NCBI GenBank assembly: GCA_039934875.1
Contig: JBDTLH010000265.1
Coordinates: forward strand, 1-16,210
DNA length: 16,210 bases
Direction: 5' to 3'
DNA from: JBDTLH01 sp039934875
GTDB taxonomy: Bacteria; Acidobacteriota; Terriglobia; Terriglobales; Acidobacteriaceae
The position numbers and the translations under genes were made by a program. The notes beneath the pieces are model-generated. The model ran no database searches. It worked only from the letters and a program-made list of their open reading frames with translations, and had not been told where the DNA came from. Shown one piece after another: positions 14,407 to 16,210 of the stretch (its first letter is position 1; each line of letters opens with the position of its first letter).

Positions 14407-14997
14407 TTACTGCCCGCTGGTGGCTCCAGCAGCCGGTTTTTTCCCCTTCATGGGAGCCATTCCGCCCACCTTTTGATTGGCGTCTTTGGCCATCTTCAGG
14501 TGCTCTTCCAATGTCGGTAAGGTACTGGAAGCAAAGTCTTTAATGGAATCGTTCTTGCCCATCTTCGCCTCCTGCTTGAACTCCCGGATGTCCTTCTCAT
14601 GGTCCATCACCATGTCGTGCATGTAGGCCTTATCGAAAGCCGCCCCATCCAGCTTCGAAAGCTTGTCTTTGGTGGCCTCGTCTTTGGCTGTAAGTTGTTG
14701 AGGAAGCGTGACGTTATCCTTCTGCGCCACGTCTTTTAGCTGCTCATTCGCCTTGCCATGGTCATCCACCATCTTCTGCCCGAACGCCTTCACATCCGGA
14801 CTCTGTGCCTTGTCCACCGCGAGTTGTCCCAACTGGACTTCGGCCATACCGCCCTGCGCCGCGCTCTTGGCGAACATCAGGTCGTGGCCGTGTACTCCGC
14901 TCATTGCAGAGGACTTGGCCTGGGTGGTGCCAGTCTGCGCCAGGCACATCATGCCCGTTCCCAGCGCTGCTACCGCTACTAACTTGCTTATTTTCAT
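14407..14997 (-). CDS. DUF4142 family secreted protein
   Basis: A 196-residue exported protein. A signal peptide (1-27, MKISKLVAVAALGTGMMCLA then TTQA) precedes a helical DUF4142 domain (about 36-175). Typical features are FAKSAAQGGMAEVQLGQLA, VKAFGQKMVDDHGKANEQL, and DKAYMHDMVMDHEKDIREF with its conserved Met/His-rich helix, ending TLEEHLKMA. The fold is ferritin-like, and the family is widespread in Acidobacteria and Proteobacteria with no agreed function; the conserved His and Asp could bind metal, but that is inference. The tail (KGKKPAAGATSGQ) is a flexible basic, Ala/Gly-rich end. The start is supported by GGAGGT (15007-15012) nine bases upstream. It is divergent from the radical SAM gene across 189 bases in which no firm promoter was recognised. 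Confidence 0.9.
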   Translation of the reverse strand: MKISKLVAVAALGTGMMCLAQTGTTQAKSSAMSGVHGHDLMFAKSAAQGGMAEVQLGQLAVDKAQSPDVKAFGQKMVDDHGKANEQLKDVAQKDNVTLPQQLTAKDEATKDKLSKLDGAAFDKAYMHDMVMDHEKDIREFKQEAKMGKNDSIKDFASSTLPTLEEHLKMAKDANQKVGGMAPMKGKKPAAGATSGQ

Positions 14998-15186
14998 AAC
15001 TTAGGTACCTCCAAAAACTAGGATGCTCACTTGTTACCGCGTGCTGTCACCCACAGGCTGCCGCTCGCGAAAACTCCCGCCATTCACCATCCATGCCATG
15101 CCATTCAACCTTTAAAACCATCATTTTAAGAGGCTTGCGCGTCTAACAAGTTAAGCAGTGTTGTAACCTAATAGATATAGGATTGA

Positions 15187-15885
15187 ATGGCAGTAGCTAC
15201 CCCCACCGTAGGATCGAGTTCCACTCCGCGCCGCCGCCGCCGGGCTGCATGGCGCCGGATGCGCGAGCTCACGATGATTACGCGCGCCCTGGCCTCGACC
15301 GATCATCCGGTGATGGCGCACATCGTCCCCATGCGGCGCTGCAATCTGGCTTGTGCATACTGCAACGAATACGATGATGTGTCAGCGGAAGTCCCATTGA
15401 TTGAGATGTTTAGCCGGATCGACCATCTGGCGCGGCTGGGCACGAACATCATTACCATATCTGGCGGCGAGCCGCTGCTGCACACCGGGCTGGATCAAAT
15501 CATTGCGCGAATCCGCCAGCACGGCATCATTGCTGGCATGATCACCAATGGATATCTGCTGATGCCGGAGCGCATCGAGCGGCTCAATGAGGCTGGCCTC
15601 GACCACATGCAGATCTCGATCGACAACGTGATGCCGGATGAAGTATCGAAAAAAAGCCTCAAAGTATTGGATAAAAAGCTGCAATTTCTCGCAAAATTTG
15701 CTGATTTTCACGTGAATATCAACTCGGTTGTGGGCGGCGGCACCCAGCACCCCGAAGACGCGCTCACCATTGGCAAGCGAGCTATAGCTTTAGGCTTTAC
15801 CTCGACCATCGGCATCATCCACGATGGCGGCGGACAGCTCAAGCCGCTGGGGGAGCGGGAGCGCGCCAGTGGTCAATATAGCTGA
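15187..15885 (+). CDS. Radical SAM protein, N-terminal part, cut by an inversion breakpoint
   Basis: As it stands this frame gives 232 residues. The radical SAM [4Fe-4S] motif CxxxCxxC is Cys52-Cys56-Cys59 in RRCNLACAYCNEYDD, and SAM-contact motifs ISGGEPLLH (91-99) and MITNGYLL (118-125) follow, so the core of the TIM barrel is present. The N-terminal extension is very basic (TPRRRRRAAWRRMRE). Residues 1-227 are normal; the last five (SGQYS) are read from inverted DNA after the breakpoint at 15868/15869. Continuing on the minus strand from 16158 restores the frame and adds a Cys-rich C-terminal domain. The substrate is unknown; the C-terminal Cys pattern suggests a SPASM-like auxiliary cluster. 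The start at 15187 follows a weak AGGA; Met30 is an alternative. Confidence 0.85.
   Translation: MAVATPTVGSSSTPRRRRRAAWRRMRELTMITRALASTDHPVMAHIVPMRRCNLACAYCNEYDDVSAEVPLIEMFSRIDHLARLGTNIITISGGEPLLHTGLDQIIARIRQHGIIAGMITNGYLLMPERIERLNEAGLDHMQISIDNVMPDEVSKKSLKVLDKKLQFLAKFADFHVNINSVVGGGTQHPEDALTIGKRAIALGFTSTIGIIHDGGGQLKPLGERERASGQYS
15817..15868. repeat. Left arm of 52-bp perfect inverted repeat inside the radical SAM gene
   Basis: These bases, coding IHDGGGQLKPLGERERA, are repeated exactly in inverse at 16159-16210, which is the last base of the window, so the true repeat may be longer. Identity stops sharply after CA at 15868: the following bases are GTGGTC here and TTTACA on the other arm. Confidence 0.97.
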
Positions 15886-16210
15886 TCTGATGAACGCAAC
15901 TCACCGTGCAATGTGGCGCGCACCCCTTCTCCGTATAGAACTCTCGCCGCACATCTTCGAGCGTGTAGTCGGCCAGCGGAATGCCGGGATGTCCGCGCTG
16001 CTGCGAACAGTAGTGCACCAGCCCAAATTCACATATGTATAGATAGCGGGATCCCGCCCGGCAGCGCCAGTTGTTGGTCTGCCCGTGCGCGATGGCGTCC
16101 TGGAACTTGTTGAACCGGGAGTAGTTCTTCTTCTCAAAGCCCTTCATCTCCTTGTAAATGGCGCGCTCCCGCTCCCCCAGCGGCTTGAGCTGTCCGCCGC
16201 CATCGTGGAT
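15839..16210 (-). CDS. Radical SAM protein, Cys-rich C-terminal part in inverted orientation (partial)
   Basis: Reading leftward from base 16210, the frame starts IHDGGGQLKPLGERERA, identical to residues 211-227 of the + strand gene. It continues as IYKEMKGFEKKNYSRFNKF and a Cys-rich region: WRCRAGSRYLYICEFG, LVHYCSQQRG, GCAPHCTVSCVHQ. The spacing of Cys around 'RYLYICEFGLVHYC' resembles SPASM/auxiliary-cluster domains that follow radical SAM barrels. The last residues (RAPAPPAA) are translated from the left repeat arm back to front and are unlikely to be native. This is therefore the missing half of the gene at 15187 and not an independent gene. Joined at 15868 to 16158 it would give a protein of roughly 325-335 residues up to the breakpoint. 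Confidence 0.85.
   Translation of the reverse strand: MHDGGGQLKPLGERERAIYKEMKGFEKKNYSRFNKFQDAIAHGQTNNWRCRAGSRYLYICEFGLVHYCSQQRGHPGIPLADYTLEDVRREFYTEKGCAPHCTVSCVHQISYIDHWRAPAPPAA
16159..16210. repeat. Right arm of the 52-bp inverted repeat (reaches window end)
   Basis: Exact inverse of 15817-15868. The junction at 16158/16159 keeps the radical SAM reading frame open on the minus strand, so this is the native junction; the one at 15868/15869 breaks the frame and is the breakpoint. Confidence 0.97.

Noticed and set aside
14389..14409. The T-rich stretch with GTCG-TTTTTT-CGAC as a + strand terminator of receptor 2.
   Set aside because: The stem is only four base pairs, and it is more than 200 bases after the stop; too weak to list.

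Overview
The window looks like a piece of an Acidobacteriota genome (Terriglobia / Koribacter-like soil acidobacteria). This is inferred from the gene content, not from a marker gene. The supports are two very long Oar-type TonB-dependent receptors with N-terminal carboxypeptidase-regulatory-like domains, a TIGR03118 protein, a PEP-CTERM protein, a DUF4142 protein, GC-rich coding sequence, and many short palindromic and heptameric repeats between genes. Both ends cut through genes, so this may be a whole contig.

Layout from left to right. The C-terminal end of a probable class-V aminotransferase (+) is followed by a paired-palindrome repeat and an HSDL2-like short-chain dehydrogenase (-). Next come a PEP-CTERM exported protein (-) with a clear terminator and a REP-associated tyrosine transposase (RAYT, +) lying between two long inverted REP arms. 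A LuxR-type regulator (-) and an exported TIGR03118 beta-propeller-like protein (-) follow. A tRNA-Gly(GCC) / tRNA-Cys(GCA) pair (-) has its own consensus promoter and a strongly structured trailer. Then come a first Oar-like TonB receptor (+), a heptamer array, an RpiR/SIS regulator (-), 660 bases of dense repeats, a second Oar-like TonB receptor (+), a secreted DUF4142 protein (-), and a radical SAM protein (+) whose C-terminal half lies in inverted orientation at the window end.

Functionally the window is a set of short transcription units rather than one pathway. The most coherent group is receptor / RpiR regulator / receptor (5843-14177), consistent with uptake of a sugar-derived or polymer-derived nutrient controlled by a sugar-phosphate-sensing regulator, although the substrate cannot be read from sequence.

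The most unusual observation is at the right end. Bases 15817-15868 recur inverted at 16159-16210, and the 290 bases between them encode, on the opposite strand and exactly in frame, the missing Cys-rich C-terminal half of the radical SAM protein. This is either a fold-back assembly/library chimera, which I think more likely, or an invertible DNA segment that switches a radical SAM enzyme. The second most interesting is the RAYT/REP unit, where the gene's 3' end is translated out of its own downstream REP arm. I did not find a convincing new multi-gene defence or mobile system.
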